Positions 18,275 through 27,745 of a DNA stretch of 64,000 bases are shown one piece after another. The notes beneath the pieces were generated by a model. That model was not told the origin of the DNA and did not search any database. It saw only the letters and a list, made by a program, of their open reading frames with translations. The position numbers and the translations under genes are program-made. How positions within the stretch are numbered: position 1 is the stretch's first letter; the number at the start of each line of letters is the position of its first letter. Origin of the DNA: Clostridium thermosuccinogenes. Lineage in GTDB: Bacteria; Bacillota; Clostridia; Acetivibrionales; DSM-5807. The stretch spans positions 1,761,665 through 1,825,664 of the forward strand of contig NZ_CP021850.1 of the NCBI RefSeq assembly GCF_002896855.1. The letters are read 5' to 3'.

Positions 18275-19537
18275 ATGAGCGATATGTTAACTCAAGCAGA
18301 GATAGATGCTTTGCTAAATGGCAGTTCACTAGCATCATCCGATAGCGGTGGAGATAAAAGCGCAAAGGCCGACGTATTGTCACCACAGGAAATAGATGCT
18401 CTTGGCGAGATTGGAAATATCAGTATGGGAACTTCGGCCACTACTCTGTTTACTTTGCTAGGTCATAAGGTTTTGATTACAACGCCGGAGGTCAAAGTTA
18501 CCAACTGGACCGAAATGGCTCAGGAATATGCTAAAGGTTATGTAGCGGTAAAGGTAGAATATACTCATGGCATGACCGGAACCAACTTGCTTATATTAAA
18601 AGAAGATGACGTAAAGATTATTACTGACATAATGATGGGTGGTGAGGGCAAAAAGTCGGACGAAGAACTGAATGACCTGCATCTTAGTGCCATCAGCGAA
18701 GCAATGAATCAAATGATAGGTTCGGCCGCTACATCCATGTCCTCCATGTTCAACAAGAGAATTGACATATCACCTCCCAGCGCATTTAAAATGGATTTTA
18801 ATAAAGTTCATCCTTCCGGTGATATAAATGAATCGGACGAACTGGTGAAGGTTTCATTTAAAATGGTGGTTGGTGATTTGATAGACAGCAGGATAATGCA
18901 GATCATCCCTGTCAGTTTCGCCAAAACTCTTGTAAGTAACTTGTTAAGTGCTTCTGATGAAAGCGAGGTCAAGAATAATCCTGGCAATAATGCGGCATCG
19001 CCACAGGCAAAGATTCAGCCTGACATGAGCAGCGCGACTCCGATGCAAACTGCTCCACAGACTCCGATGCAGGCTGCTCCACAGCAGATGAATATGAATA
19101 TGCAGGGAAGCAGTCAATCCTATGGCGCCGGCATGCAATATAACCAGGACTTTGCTTTCAATCAAAGAAATGGATATATGCAGAACGACCAGGGGGGGGT
19201 GTATCGTGAACCTCAAGCAAACAGAGCACCGGTTAATGTTCAACCGGCACAGTTCCAGAGCTTTGATGAAAGTCCTATCCCTGTAGATAAGAAAAACATC
19301 GGATTGATAATGGATGTTCCACTTGAGGTTACCGTTGAGCTGGGAAGGACAAATAAGCTTATAAAGGAAATCCTGGAATTTAGCACCGGTACAGTGATTG
19401 AACTGGATAAGATCGCAGGAGAACCTGTAGATATTTTAGTAAATGGAAAGCCTATTGCAAAGGGCGAAGTAGTTGTAATAGATGAAAGCTTTGGTGTAAG
19501 AGTGACAGACATATTACATCCTTCCAAAAGGCTGTAA
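18275..19537 (+). CDS. fliY: Flagellar motor switch phosphatase FliY (FliN-type)
   Basis: Firmicutes switch protein that both builds the C-ring and dephosphorylates CheY-P. The 420-residue protein has an N-terminal FliM-like peptide (MLTQAEIDALLNG), a CheC-type phosphatase domain with two helix motifs (EIGNISMGTSATTLFTLLG and SEAMNQMIGSAATSMSS), a long Met/Gln/Pro-rich linker (about residues 235-330), and a C-terminal SpoA/FliN domain (DVPLEVTVELGRT to the end). The linker contains a run of eight Gs at 19192-19199. An indel there would remove the FliN domain. Confidence 0.95.
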   Translation: MSDMLTQAEIDALLNGSSLASSDSGGDKSAKADVLSPQEIDALGEIGNISMGTSATTLFTLLGHKVLITTPEVKVTNWTEMAQEYAKGYVAVKVEYTHGMTGTNLLILKEDDVKIITDIMMGGEGKKSDEELNDLHLSAISEAMNQMIGSAATSMSSMFNKRIDISPPSAFKMDFNKVHPSGDINESDELVKVSFKMVVGDLIDSRIMQIIPVSFAKTLVSNLLSASDESEVKNNPGNNAASPQAKIQPDMSSATPMQTAPQTPMQAAPQQMNMNMQGSSQSYGAGMQYNQDFAFNQRNGYMQNDQGGVYREPQANRAPVNVQPAQFQSFDESPIPVDKKNIGLIMDVPLEVTVELGRTNKLIKEILEFSTGTVIELDKIAGEPVDILVNGKPIAKGEVVVIDESFGVRVTDILHPSKRL

Positions 19538-19601
19538 TTTTATAAAGAAATATTCCTTGTGGTGCCACTAGAACTTAGAATATTTAAAAGGGGAGATTAT
19601 A

Positions 19602-19964
19602 ATGGGTAAAAGAATATTAGTAGTTGATGATGCAGCATTTATGAGAATGATGATCAAGGATATTTTGACAAAGAACGGCTATGAGGTAGCCGGTGAAGCT
19701 GAAAATGGAGCAAAAGCCGTAGAAAAATACAAGGAACTGAATCCCGACCTGGTGATCATGGATATAACAATGCCTGAAGTTGACGGTATACAGGCTGTTA
19801 AAGAGATAAGAAAGATAAATGGCGAATCCAAAATAATAATGTGCTCTGCTATGGGGCAGCAGGCCATGGTTATAGAATCAATCCAGGCTGGAGCAAGGGA
19901 TTTTATTGTAAAGCCCTTCCAGGCTGAGAGGGTTATAGAAGCAGTTAAGAAAGTAATCGGATAA
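19602..19964 (+). CDS. cheY: Chemotaxis response regulator CheY
   Basis: Single-domain receiver phosphorylated by CheA; its phosphorylated form binds FliM. The 120-residue protein has the acid pair (VVDDAAF), the phospho-acceptor Asp in LVIMDITMPEVDG, the conserved switch residue after IIMCSAM, and Lys in FIVKPF near residue 107. It lies between fliY and fliO, the standard Firmicutes place, and the C-terminal end precedes fliO by only four bases. Confidence 0.96.
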   Translation: MGKRILVVDDAAFMRMMIKDILTKNGYEVAGEAENGAKAVEKYKELNPDLVIMDITMPEVDGIQAVKEIRKINGESKIIMCSAMGQQAMVIESIQAGARDFIVKPFQAERVIEAVKKVIG

Positions 19965-19968
19965 AAAA

Positions 19969-20469
19969 ATGGAGAGTATTGTTAAAGTTTTAGGATTGTT
20001 TTTAATATTTGGATCCGTTTTATTTCTTGCCTATGTCACCACAAGATATATAGGAACGAGATCAAGAAAAGCCGGGCAGGGTAAATATATAAGCATTATA
20101 GACACTGTAAGCCTCGGGATGGACAAGCAACTGCATCTGGTGCGGGTGGACAAACAGTTTGTGCTTATAGCCACCACCGGAAAAAGTGTTGAGCTTTTAA
20201 CCAAACTGAATATTGAGAATTTTGATTTTGATGCCGCTGAAGAGGAAAACACAGGAGGCATTGAATTTGTAGGCTTTCTGGAGAAGTATGCCCGGGTTTA
20301 TAAAGATAAGCTCTCCAGGAAGGATACGAGCGTGGCTGGGGATGACGAGTCAGCATTGAACAAGGATGCCTATTTAATAAAAAGAAATCTTGAGAAGCTG
20401 AAATCATTGAACAGCAAAGCTTATATCAATGATGGAAAAGATGGGAATGACTTTACAAATGAAAAATAA
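19969..20469 (+). CDS. fliO: Flagellar biosynthetic protein FliO (FliZ)
   Basis: Membrane scaffold helping FliP assemble into the export gate. The 166-residue protein has an N-terminal span (VLGLFLIFGSVLFLAYVTT), then the FliO core (GKYISIIDTVSLGMDKQLHLVRVDKQFVLIATTGKSVELL). The C-terminal tail is Lys- and Glu-rich. It follows cheY and its end overlaps the possible start of fliP. Named fliZ in Bacillus. Confidence 0.88.
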   Translation: MESIVKVLGLFLIFGSVLFLAYVTTRYIGTRSRKAGQGKYISIIDTVSLGMDKQLHLVRVDKQFVLIATTGKSVELLTKLNIENFDFDAAEEENTGGIEFVGFLEKYARVYKDKLSRKDTSVAGDDESALNKDAYLIKRNLEKLKSLNSKAYINDGKDGNDFTNEK

Positions 20470-21247
20470 AAAGATAAGGTTTATACTGATTACTATTATA
20501 CTTATTGCTTTCTTTATGGCATTTTCTGCAGTTGCTTATGCAGATACTACCATTCCATCCTTTAAATTCGGCTTTGATGTTGAGCCTGCCCAAAGCGCGC
20601 AGGAGGTATCTACTACAGTTCAAGTGCTGATAATGCTGACCATTCTGTCCCTTGCACCATCCATCCTCATAATGATGACTTCTTTCACAAGAATAATCAT
20701 AGTGCTTTCCTTTTTACGAAATGCACTGGGGACGCAGCAGATGCCTCCAAATCAAGTCTTGATAGGGTTGGCATTGTTTTTGACATTATATATTATGACT
20801 CCGGTGGGAACCCAAATAAACAATGAGGCCCTGCAGCCTTTCAATAGAGGTGAAATAACACAGGCAGAGGCCTTGGATAAATCATCGGATATTATAAAAT
20901 CGTTTATGTTGGGTCAGATGGGAAAGGATAGCGGAAAGGACCTGGAGTTATTCATAAGGTTGGCGAAAATAGAAACACCGGTGGAAGATCCTCTGGATCT
21001 GCCTCTTACCGTGGTAATACCTGCATTTATACTTAATGAGCTTACAATTGCATTTAGATTCGGTTTTCTCTTGTATTTGCCTTTTTTAGTAATCGACATG
21101 GTCGTTGCCAGTACTTTGATGTCAATGGGTATGATGATGCTTCCTCCTGTAATGATATCACTGCCGTTTAAAGTGCTGCTTTTTATTTTGGTAGGAGGCT
21201 GGAACCTGTTGACGCAGACGATACTTGAAAGCTTTTTAGTAAAATAA
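20429..21247 (+). CDS. fliP: Flagellar export gate protein FliP
   Basis: Pore-forming subunit of the flagellar export gate. The product has a signal peptide-like N-terminus (IRFILITIILIAFFMAFSAVAYA), four membrane spans, and the FliP signatures MTSFTRIIIVLSFLRNALGTQQMPPNQVLIGLALFLT (positions about 70-110) and PAFILNELTIAFRFGFLLYLPFLVIDMVVAS. The start is uncertain: ATG codons at 20429, 20432, 20441, 20447 and 20459 are all in frame, and all overlap fliO. The start at 20459 leaves the cleanest signal peptide. Confidence 0.93.
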   Translation: MMEKMGMTLQMKNKKIRFILITIILIAFFMAFSAVAYADTTIPSFKFGFDVEPAQSAQEVSTTVQVLIMLTILSLAPSILIMMTSFTRIIIVLSFLRNALGTQQMPPNQVLIGLALFLTLYIMTPVGTQINNEALQPFNRGEITQAEALDKSSDIIKSFMLGQMGKDSGKDLELFIRLAKIETPVEDPLDLPLTVVIPAFILNELTIAFRFGFLLYLPFLVIDMVVASTLMSMGMMMLPPVMISLPFKVLLFILVGGWNLLTQTILESFLVK

Positions 21248-21271
21248 TGCAAAAGAAAAGAGGTCAACATT

Positions 21272-21541
21272 ATGAATGAGGCGACAATAATAGAACTTGG
21301 TCAAAAGGCTCTTCAGGTAGTTATCTATGTGTCGGCACCCATGCTGGGATTAAGCCTTATTGTTGGGCTTGCTGTAAGCATATTTCAGGCAACAACGCAG
21401 ATCCAGGAACAGACGTTATCATTTATACCGAAGATATTGGCAGTGATTGCCAGCATAGCGTTGTTCGGTTCATGGATGTTAACTGTTCTGATAGAGTATA
21501 CCAGGAATCTTTATTTAAATATAAATAATTTAATAAGATAA
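21272..21541 (+). CDS. fliQ: Flagellar export gate protein FliQ
   Basis: Small two-span gate subunit that wraps the FliP-FliR core. The 89-residue protein has the family pattern ISAPMLGLSLIVGLAVSIFQATTQIQEQTLSFIPKI-like region near residues 20-55 and a second span (ASIALFGSWMLTVLIEYT). It lies 24 bases after fliP and 19 before fliR, in standard order. Confidence 0.94.
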   Translation: MNEATIIELGQKALQVVIYVSAPMLGLSLIVGLAVSIFQATTQIQEQTLSFIPKILAVIASIALFGSWMLTVLIEYTRNLYLNINNLIR

Positions 21542-21560
21542 GCTATAAGATGGAGACAAT

Positions 21561-22352
21561 ATGAATATATTTTCCGGAATGGTTCTAATTAGTTTTGAAA
21601 CATTCCTTCTGGTTTTTGTGAGAATGACAGGGCTTTTTGTTATAGCACCGATTTTTGGAAGGCAAAACGTTCCAACCCATACCAAGATCGGTTTTGCCTT
21701 CTTCAATGCGTTAATACTGGTAAATACGGTTTCGCTGCAAAAAGCCGATATGGACGCCGGCATCTTTGAATACGCTCTGTTGGTGGGGAAGGAGTTTCTG
21801 GTAGGCGTGGCCATCGGATATGTGGCGTACATGTTTTTTTCCGCCATATACACTGCAGGGCAGCTGATCGACACTCAGATTGGCTTCGGAATGGTCAATG
21901 TTTTGGATCCGCTTAGCAATATACAGATTTCGGTTACATCAAACTTCTACTATATAATGTGCATGCTGGTTTTCTTGACTATAAAAGGACATCATGCGCT
22001 GATTAAAGCACTTTTTGACAGTTACAGCCTTATACCGATAGGTAAGGCTGCTTTCAACGATATACTGCTGAATGATCTGTTAAGGATTTTTGCTGAAACG
22101 TTTTCAATAGGATTCAGGATATGTGCCCCCGTCACAGCTGCAATTATTGTGGTGGACGTAGCGCTGGGTATCATATCGAAGTCCATACCGCAAATTAATG
22201 TTTTTGTAGTCGGAATACCATTGAAGCTCATTGTCGGTATGGCACTTTTGATAATCACATTACCATACTTTATGTCCCTTATTAAGAGCCTAACAGCATT
22301 GATAAACAGCGAAACAATGAATATATTGAAGGATCTGGTGCCTGCTAAATGA
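21561..22352 (+). CDS. fliR: Flagellar export gate protein FliR
   Basis: Gate subunit completing the FliP5-FliQ4-FliR1 helical core. The 263-residue protein is all-membrane, with about six spans and the conserved GQLIDTQIGFGMVNVLDP and IGFRICAPVTAAIIVVDVALGIIS regions. Its ATGA stop/start overlaps flhB by four bases, indicating translational coupling. Length is normal and there is no fusion with flhB, unlike in some clostridia. Confidence 0.94.
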   Translation: MNIFSGMVLISFETFLLVFVRMTGLFVIAPIFGRQNVPTHTKIGFAFFNALILVNTVSLQKADMDAGIFEYALLVGKEFLVGVAIGYVAYMFFSAIYTAGQLIDTQIGFGMVNVLDPLSNIQISVTSNFYYIMCMLVFLTIKGHHALIKALFDSYSLIPIGKAAFNDILLNDLLRIFAETFSIGFRICAPVTAAIIVVDVALGIISKSIPQINVFVVGIPLKLIVGMALLIITLPYFMSLIKSLTALINSETMNILKDLVPAK

Positions 22353-23500
22353 AACTGATATTCAAAAGGAATACGGGACAAGGTTTGTATAAGAGTTATG
22401 TAGGTTTACCGCGCATAAACCTGCAGCTTTTTGCAAATGATGAGAAAACCGAGAAGCCAACTCCTAAAAGAAGAAGAGATGCGCGTAAAAAGGGACAGGT
22501 TTTTCAAAGCCGGGAGATTACCAATGCCGTTATGCTGATATCTTTGTTTTCAGGCTTAAAGGTATTTGGTGGAAACATATATTATGAGGTATCAAATTTT
22601 GCAAGAAGGATATTGACGGAATATCCGAAAATTGAAGGATTGTATACGGTAAAATCATTATCCATGCTTTTTTTTGAAGCGGTGGGGGTTTTACTGAAAG
22701 CGTCGGCACCACTTTTTGCCATTGCAGTGGTTACAGGTTTGGTGTCAGGATTTGCCCAGGTGGGATTCCTGTTCACTACGGAAACACTGGGTTTTAAATT
22801 TAGCAGGATCAACCCTGCCAGTGGAATAAAAAGGCTTTTTTCCTTACGGGCATTGACAGAGCTTTTAAAGTCCTTGATAAAAATTTCAATAATAGGCTAT
22901 GTAGCATACTCATATTTAAGGAGTGAAGAGGAAAACATCATAAACACCATAAATACGGATGTTATGAGTTCAGCGATGTATATCGGAGCTACTTCCATAA
23001 ATATGGCGGTGAGAATTTGCATAGCTCTTCTGATCCTGGGAGCGCTGGATTATCTGTATCAGTGGTGGGAATATGAAAAAAGCCTGAGGATGACAAAACA
23101 GGAAATAAAGGAAGAATACAAGATGACGGAGGGCAATCCTCAGATAAAATCAAAAATAAGGCAGAAGCAAAGACAGATATCCATGAGAAGGATGCTGCAG
23201 GATGTGCCCAAAGCAGATGTCATTATAACCAACCCTACTCACCTTGCAGTAGCTATAAAGTATGATGCGGAGGTTTCCGATGCCCCGGTTGTTTTGGCAA
23301 AGGGACAGGATTATATGGCGCTGCGAATTAAAGAAAAAGCCCGGGAGCACGAGGTGGAAATTGTGGAAAACAAGCCTCTGGCCAGGGCATTGTATGAATC
23401 GGTGGAGATAGGAGAGGCCATACCGCCACAGTTGTATCAGGCAGTCGCAGAGGTGCTGGCTTTTGTTTACAGCCTGAAACAGCCAAAGGTGAAAACATAG
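22349..23500 (+). CDS. flhB: Flagellar export switch protein FlhB
   Basis: Export-gate protein that self-cleaves and changes substrate specificity from hook to filament. The 383-residue protein begins with a Lys-rich region (DEKTEKPTPKRRRDARKKGQ), has four membrane spans, and a C-terminal domain with the autocleavage motif NPTH at residues 295-298. The N-terminus is about 30 residues longer than typical. A later start is possible, but ATG 22349 overlaps the fliR stop in the coupled ATGA form. Confidence 0.95.
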   Translation: MKLIFKRNTGQGLYKSYVGLPRINLQLFANDEKTEKPTPKRRRDARKKGQVFQSREITNAVMLISLFSGLKVFGGNIYYEVSNFARRILTEYPKIEGLYTVKSLSMLFFEAVGVLLKASAPLFAIAVVTGLVSGFAQVGFLFTTETLGFKFSRINPASGIKRLFSLRALTELLKSLIKISIIGYVAYSYLRSEEENIINTINTDVMSSAMYIGATSINMAVRICIALLILGALDYLYQWWEYEKSLRMTKQEIKEEYKMTEGNPQIKSKIRQKQRQISMRRMLQDVPKADVIITNPTHLAVAIKYDAEVSDAPVVLAKGQDYMALRIKEKAREHEVEIVENKPLARALYESVEIGEAIPPQLYQAVAEVLAFVYSLKQPKVKT

Positions 23501-23568
23501 CCGGCAGATGCCGGATTAATGAATAAAAGCTTAGTAACAAATGATAAAATGGGGGTCAAATAAATCAG

Positions 23569-25608
23569 ATGAAATTTGGTAGCCTTGCAGTACCTCTTAC
23601 ATTGGTAGCAGTAATTTTAATGCTTATTGTTCCTATTCCAGGATCAATTCTGGATGTGCTTATTGTCATCAATGTTGCATTGACGCTAATACTATTGCTG
23701 AATACGGTATATATGAAAAGTGCGCTGGAGATGTCTACTTTCCCGTCGCTGCTTGTTTTTACCACATTATACCGGCTGTCGCTTAATGTAGCTGCTGCAA
23801 AGCTTATCTTGGGTGAAGGCGAAGCAGGAAAGATCATTTACGGATTCGGAACCTTTGTAACCGGAGGCGGAGATGACTCCAGCAGCGTTGTTGTAGGATT
23901 CATAACATTTATAATCATCATGATCGTCAACTTCATGGTTATTACTAAAGGTGCGGAAAGGGTGGCTGAGGTAACAGCGAGATTTACTCTCGATGCCATG
24001 CCCGGTAAGCAGATGGCTATAGATGCCGATCTGAACACAGGTCTTATCAATGAAGCGGAGGCCAAGGAAAGACGAAAAGAAATTCAGAAGGAAGCAGATT
24101 TTTACGGCGCGATGGATGGTGCCAGCAAGTTTGTTAAAAACGATGCCATATCAGGAATACTGATAACTGTTGTAAATATCGTCGGTGGCCTGGTGTTGGG
24201 CATGGTCATGAGAGGCGAAGACCTTACCTATGCTCTCAATACTTATATAATCCTGGCGATCGGTAATGGTCTGGTAGGCCAAATACCTGCGGTTATGATC
24301 TCTACCGCCACCAGTATGATAGTAACCCGGTCCGGTTCAGGTACGGACATAAGCCAGGACTTGACAAAGCAGCTTTTCAACAATCAGAAAGTTATGTTTA
24401 TAGCTTCCGCGGTGTGCGTTGTATTATCCTTCTTCCTGCCGACGCTGCCTTTCCTGCTTATAGCTTCAATACTTGCCTATGCAGGATACAGGCTTAAAAA
24501 AGGACAGGAAGACGTGCACAAGCAAGAGGAAATACAGGTTACTGAAACTGAAGTTGAAAACATACGAAAACCCGAGAATGTTGTGTCCCTGCTCCAGGTT
24601 GACCCCATAGAGCTGGAGTTCGGATACAGCATAATCCCTTTGGCTGATGTAAATCAGGGGGGTGACCTTCTGGACAGGGTAGTCATGATCCGAAGGCAGC
24701 TTGCTCTTGAACTGGGTATGATAGTGCCGGTAATAAGGCTGAGGGATAATATACAATTGAATCCAAACCAATACATCATAAAGATAAAGGGCGTAGAGGT
24801 GGCCGGAGGTGAAGTGATGTCCGACCATTTCATGGCAATGAATCCCGGAACAGTGGAAGAGGAGATCAATGGAATAAAAACCACGGAGCCTGCTTTTGGG
24901 CTGCCGGCCATCTGGATTACTGAAAGCCAGAGGGATAAAGCCGAAATGTACGGTTACACAGTGGTAGATACCCCATCGATCATAGCAACACATCTTACCG
25001 AGGTCATTAAGAAGTACGCCCATGAATTGACCGGCAGACAGGAAGTGCAGAAGATTATCGATGCGGTTAAGGAAAATTATCCTGCCATCGTGGAAGAACT
25101 GGTGCCGAAGATCATGACCATCGGAGAAATCCAGAAGGTGTTGGCAAACCTGTTAAAAGAAGGCGTATCTATAAGAGATATGGTAACTATATTGGAGACT
25201 TTGGCAGATTATGCTCCGGTTACCCATGACACGGACATGCTTACCGAGTATGTCAGACAAGCTTTGGGAAGAGCAATCTCCAAGAAGTTTTTCAGCGATA
25301 ATAATGCCAATGTAATAACGTTGGATCCAAACCTGGAGCAGGTGATTATGGATTCCCTGCAAAGAACCGATCACGGCAATTACCTTGCATTGGACCCTTC
25401 GGTATCAAATAAAATTTTGAGCAATCTGTCAAAGCAAGTGGAAAAATTGGTTCGATTGGGACAGCAGCCGATAATTTTGGCATCACCGGTTGTAAGGCTG
25501 TACTTTAAACGCCTGACGGAGCAAGTATTGCCTGGGTTGATAGTACTGTCTTACAACGAATTGGATCCGGGACTGGAAATACAAGCGGTTGGGACGGTGA
25601 GTGTGTAA
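23569..25608 (+). CDS. flhA: Flagellar export protein FlhA
   Basis: Largest export-gate component; its cytoplasmic ring docks chaperone-substrate complexes. The 679-residue protein has the N-terminal membrane half (eight spans; TFPSLLVFTTLYRLSLNVA) and the FHIPEP family region (AERVAEVTARFTLDAMPGKQMAIDADLN, then RRKEIQKEADFYGAMDGASKFVKNDA), then the cytoplasmic domain from about residue 330. Length and motifs are complete. The stop codon is immediately before the flhF start. Confidence 0.97.
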   Translation: MKFGSLAVPLTLVAVILMLIVPIPGSILDVLIVINVALTLILLLNTVYMKSALEMSTFPSLLVFTTLYRLSLNVAAAKLILGEGEAGKIIYGFGTFVTGGGDDSSSVVVGFITFIIIMIVNFMVITKGAERVAEVTARFTLDAMPGKQMAIDADLNTGLINEAEAKERRKEIQKEADFYGAMDGASKFVKNDAISGILITVVNIVGGLVLGMVMRGEDLTYALNTYIILAIGNGLVGQIPAVMISTATSMIVTRSGSGTDISQDLTKQLFNNQKVMFIASAVCVVLSFFLPTLPFLLIASILAYAGYRLKKGQEDVHKQEEIQVTETEVENIRKPENVVSLLQVDPIELEFGYSIIPLADVNQGGDLLDRVVMIRRQLALELGMIVPVIRLRDNIQLNPNQYIIKIKGVEVAGGEVMSDHFMAMNPGTVEEEINGIKTTEPAFGLPAIWITESQRDKAEMYGYTVVDTPSIIATHLTEVIKKYAHELTGRQEVQKIIDAVKENYPAIVEELVPKIMTIGEIQKVLANLLKEGVSIRDMVTILETLADYAPVTHDTDMLTEYVRQALGRAISKKFFSDNNANVITLDPNLEQVIMDSLQRTDHGNYLALDPSVSNKILSNLSKQVEKLVRLGQQPIILASPVVRLYFKRLTEQVLPGLIVLSYNELDPGLEIQAVGTVSV

Positions 25609-25609
25609 T

Positions 25610-26788
25610 ATGATAATCAGGCGTTATCTTGGAAAAAACACGCAGGAAGCCATGCTGAAAGTAAAGATGGACCTTGGCAGTGAAGCTATGATACTGAATA
25701 CCAGAAAGGTAAAGAGAAAAGGTCTGAAAAACCTTTTTGCAAAACCGATGATAGAAGTACTGGCCGCTGTTGATTCCGAGTACCCGGCAAAAAAAGATAC
25801 AATAAAAATCGATAAAAAGATAGAAAATTCTATGCCAGGTGCTATATATAAAAATAATCCTGACAAAAAAGAGGAAAAAATTGCACTTTTAGAGAATAAA
25901 GTAAGTAATATTGAAACTATACTGAAAAAAATATATCAACATCTTCAGCTTGATAAGACAGAGGAGGATGCGGAATACAAGGATTCAAAGGATCAAGGCA
26001 CGAATGTTATGGACATTTTTTACGACAATCTGGTGAATAACGATGTGGAACCTGAGGTTGCCAGAAAAGTAATCAGCTTGGCTTGTTCCAGAGTGCAAAA
26101 CACATCCGATGTAAATAGCGCAGCAGCAGCCTTATTCAGCACCGTAAGCAGTATTCTTGGAAAACCTAATGTCATCAGGTTAAGGGAAGATGGAAAGCCT
26201 TCAGTTGTTATGTTTGTCGGACCAACCGGTGTGGGAAAGACTACGACCATCGCGAAAATTGCTGCTTCCTATTCGATAGGAAAAAAGAAGAATGTAGGAT
26301 TGATAACTGCCGACACATACAGGATTGCTGCTGTAGAACAGCTTAGAACCTATGCGGATATATTAGGAGTTCCGCTCAGTGTCGCTTACTCGGTAAAGGA
26401 AATACATGATGCCATAGAAGCATTTTCAGATAAAGACCTGATACTGATTGATACTACTGGCAGAAACCATAGAAACAAAGCTCAGTTTGACGAGCTTAAG
26501 AATTGTATTGAATCCGTAAATGCAGATGAAGTCTATCTGCTGCTAAGTGCGACGACAGGTGTAAATAACTGCAGGGATGTATTGAACAACTACAGCTTCC
26601 TGAAAAATTACAAGCTGATATTTACAAAACTGGATGAAGCGCTTACGCCGGGGATTATATTAAATGCGAAATTTAAAAGCAATATGGATATTTCATATAT
26701 TACCAACGGACAGAGCGTGCCTGATGACATCGAGGAAGCTGACGTTGAAAAAATAACTAAGATGCTGTTGGGGAGCATAGTAAAATAA
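25610..26788 (+). CDS. flhF: Flagellar placement GTPase FlhF
   Basis: SRP-family GTPase that sets flagellar position or number. The 392-residue protein has a basic N-domain, a variable linker, and the NG GTPase core: P-loop GPTGVGKTT from about residue 204, DTYRIAAVEQLRTYADILGVP, and DTTGR. The GTG at 25601 is within flhA, so ATG 25610 is preferred. Its stop overlaps the flhG start by one base. FlhF and FlhG act together. Confidence 0.94.
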   Translation: MIIRRYLGKNTQEAMLKVKMDLGSEAMILNTRKVKRKGLKNLFAKPMIEVLAAVDSEYPAKKDTIKIDKKIENSMPGAIYKNNPDKKEEKIALLENKVSNIETILKKIYQHLQLDKTEEDAEYKDSKDQGTNVMDIFYDNLVNNDVEPEVARKVISLACSRVQNTSDVNSAAAALFSTVSSILGKPNVIRLREDGKPSVVMFVGPTGVGKTTTIAKIAASYSIGKKKNVGLITADTYRIAAVEQLRTYADILGVPLSVAYSVKEIHDAIEAFSDKDLILIDTTGRNHRNKAQFDELKNCIESVNADEVYLLLSATTGVNNCRDVLNNYSFLKNYKLIFTKLDEALTPGIILNAKFKSNMDISYITNGQSVPDDIEEADVEKITKMLLGSIVK

Positions 26789-27696
26789 TGGATCAGGCAG
26801 AAAAACTAAGGAAGATAATTGAGGGTCTAAGAATTAAACGGACAGAAAACCAGGTGGAAAAAAGAGTTATTCCCCAAAAAAAGAAAGCCAGGGTCATTAC
26901 AGTGACCAGCGGCAAAGGCGGAGTAGGAAAAACGAATATTTCAATAAATCTTTCTATTTCGCTGGGAAGACTGGGGTATAAGGTATTGATAATAGATGCC
27001 GATTTTGGCTTAGCAAACATAGATGTTTTGTTTGGCGTCATCCCGAAGTATTCACTGGCGGATGTGATAAGAGGAGAAAAAAACATATATGAAGTTCTGT
27101 CCGACGGGCCGGAAGGTATAAAATTCATTTCCGGAGGTTCCGGAGTAGAAGAGCTGGCAAAATTGGACAAGGAACAGCTGGATAATTTCATAGAGAATGT
27201 GTCGCTCCTGGACGAAGAGTTTGACATCATACTCATCGATACAGGAGCAGGGCTTTCAGATAGTGTAATGAAGTTTGTGATGGCAGCCGATGAAGTATTG
27301 CTGGTTGTGACCCCAGAGCCGACTTCCGTAACGGATGCTTATGCTCTGATAAAAATGATTTCAAGAAGGGACAGCAGCAAAATAATCAAGCTTATAATCA
27401 ACAGGGCAGAGAACCTGGAAGAAGCTAATCAAATAATTGATAAGATAACAATGGTGACAAGCAAATTCCTGGCGATGAAGCTGTTTTCCCTGGGATATGT
27501 ATTGCAGGATGAGGCGGTATCAAAAGCTGTAAAGCAGCAGCAGCCTTTGGTAATGGCATATCCGAGGAGCCACGCTGCAAGGCTTATAATGGAGATGTCC
27601 TCAAGGCTTGCCGGGGTGGATCAGGAAGCAGCCGTAAAAAATGTAAGCGGTATGAGGAGCTTTGTAAGCAAGCTGGTGAGCTTCCTGAATAATTAA
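26788..27696 (+). CDS. flhG: MinD-like ATPase FlhG (YlxH)
   Basis: Deviant-Walker ATPase that partners with FlhF in controlling flagellar number. The 302-residue protein has GKGGVGKTN (deviant Walker A), IDADFGLANIDVLFG, and the conserved IDTGAGLSDSVMKF Walker B region. The short basic N-terminus (EKLRKIIEGLR) is typical and would stimulate the FlhF GTPase. The ATG overlaps the flhF stop by one base. Confidence 0.94.
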   Translation: MDQAEKLRKIIEGLRIKRTENQVEKRVIPQKKKARVITVTSGKGGVGKTNISINLSISLGRLGYKVLIIDADFGLANIDVLFGVIPKYSLADVIRGEKNIYEVLSDGPEGIKFISGGSGVEELAKLDKEQLDNFIENVSLLDEEFDIILIDTGAGLSDSVMKFVMAADEVLLVVTPEPTSVTDAYALIKMISRRDSSKIIKLIINRAENLEEANQIIDKITMVTSKFLAMKLFSLGYVLQDEAVSKAVKQQQPLVMAYPRSHAARLIMEMSSRLAGVDQEAAVKNVSGMRSFVSKLVSFLNN

Positions 27697-27745
27697 CGGC
27701 GAAAAAGCTGTATTACGGAAAAGTAGCTTGTACGAGGGAGGTCAT

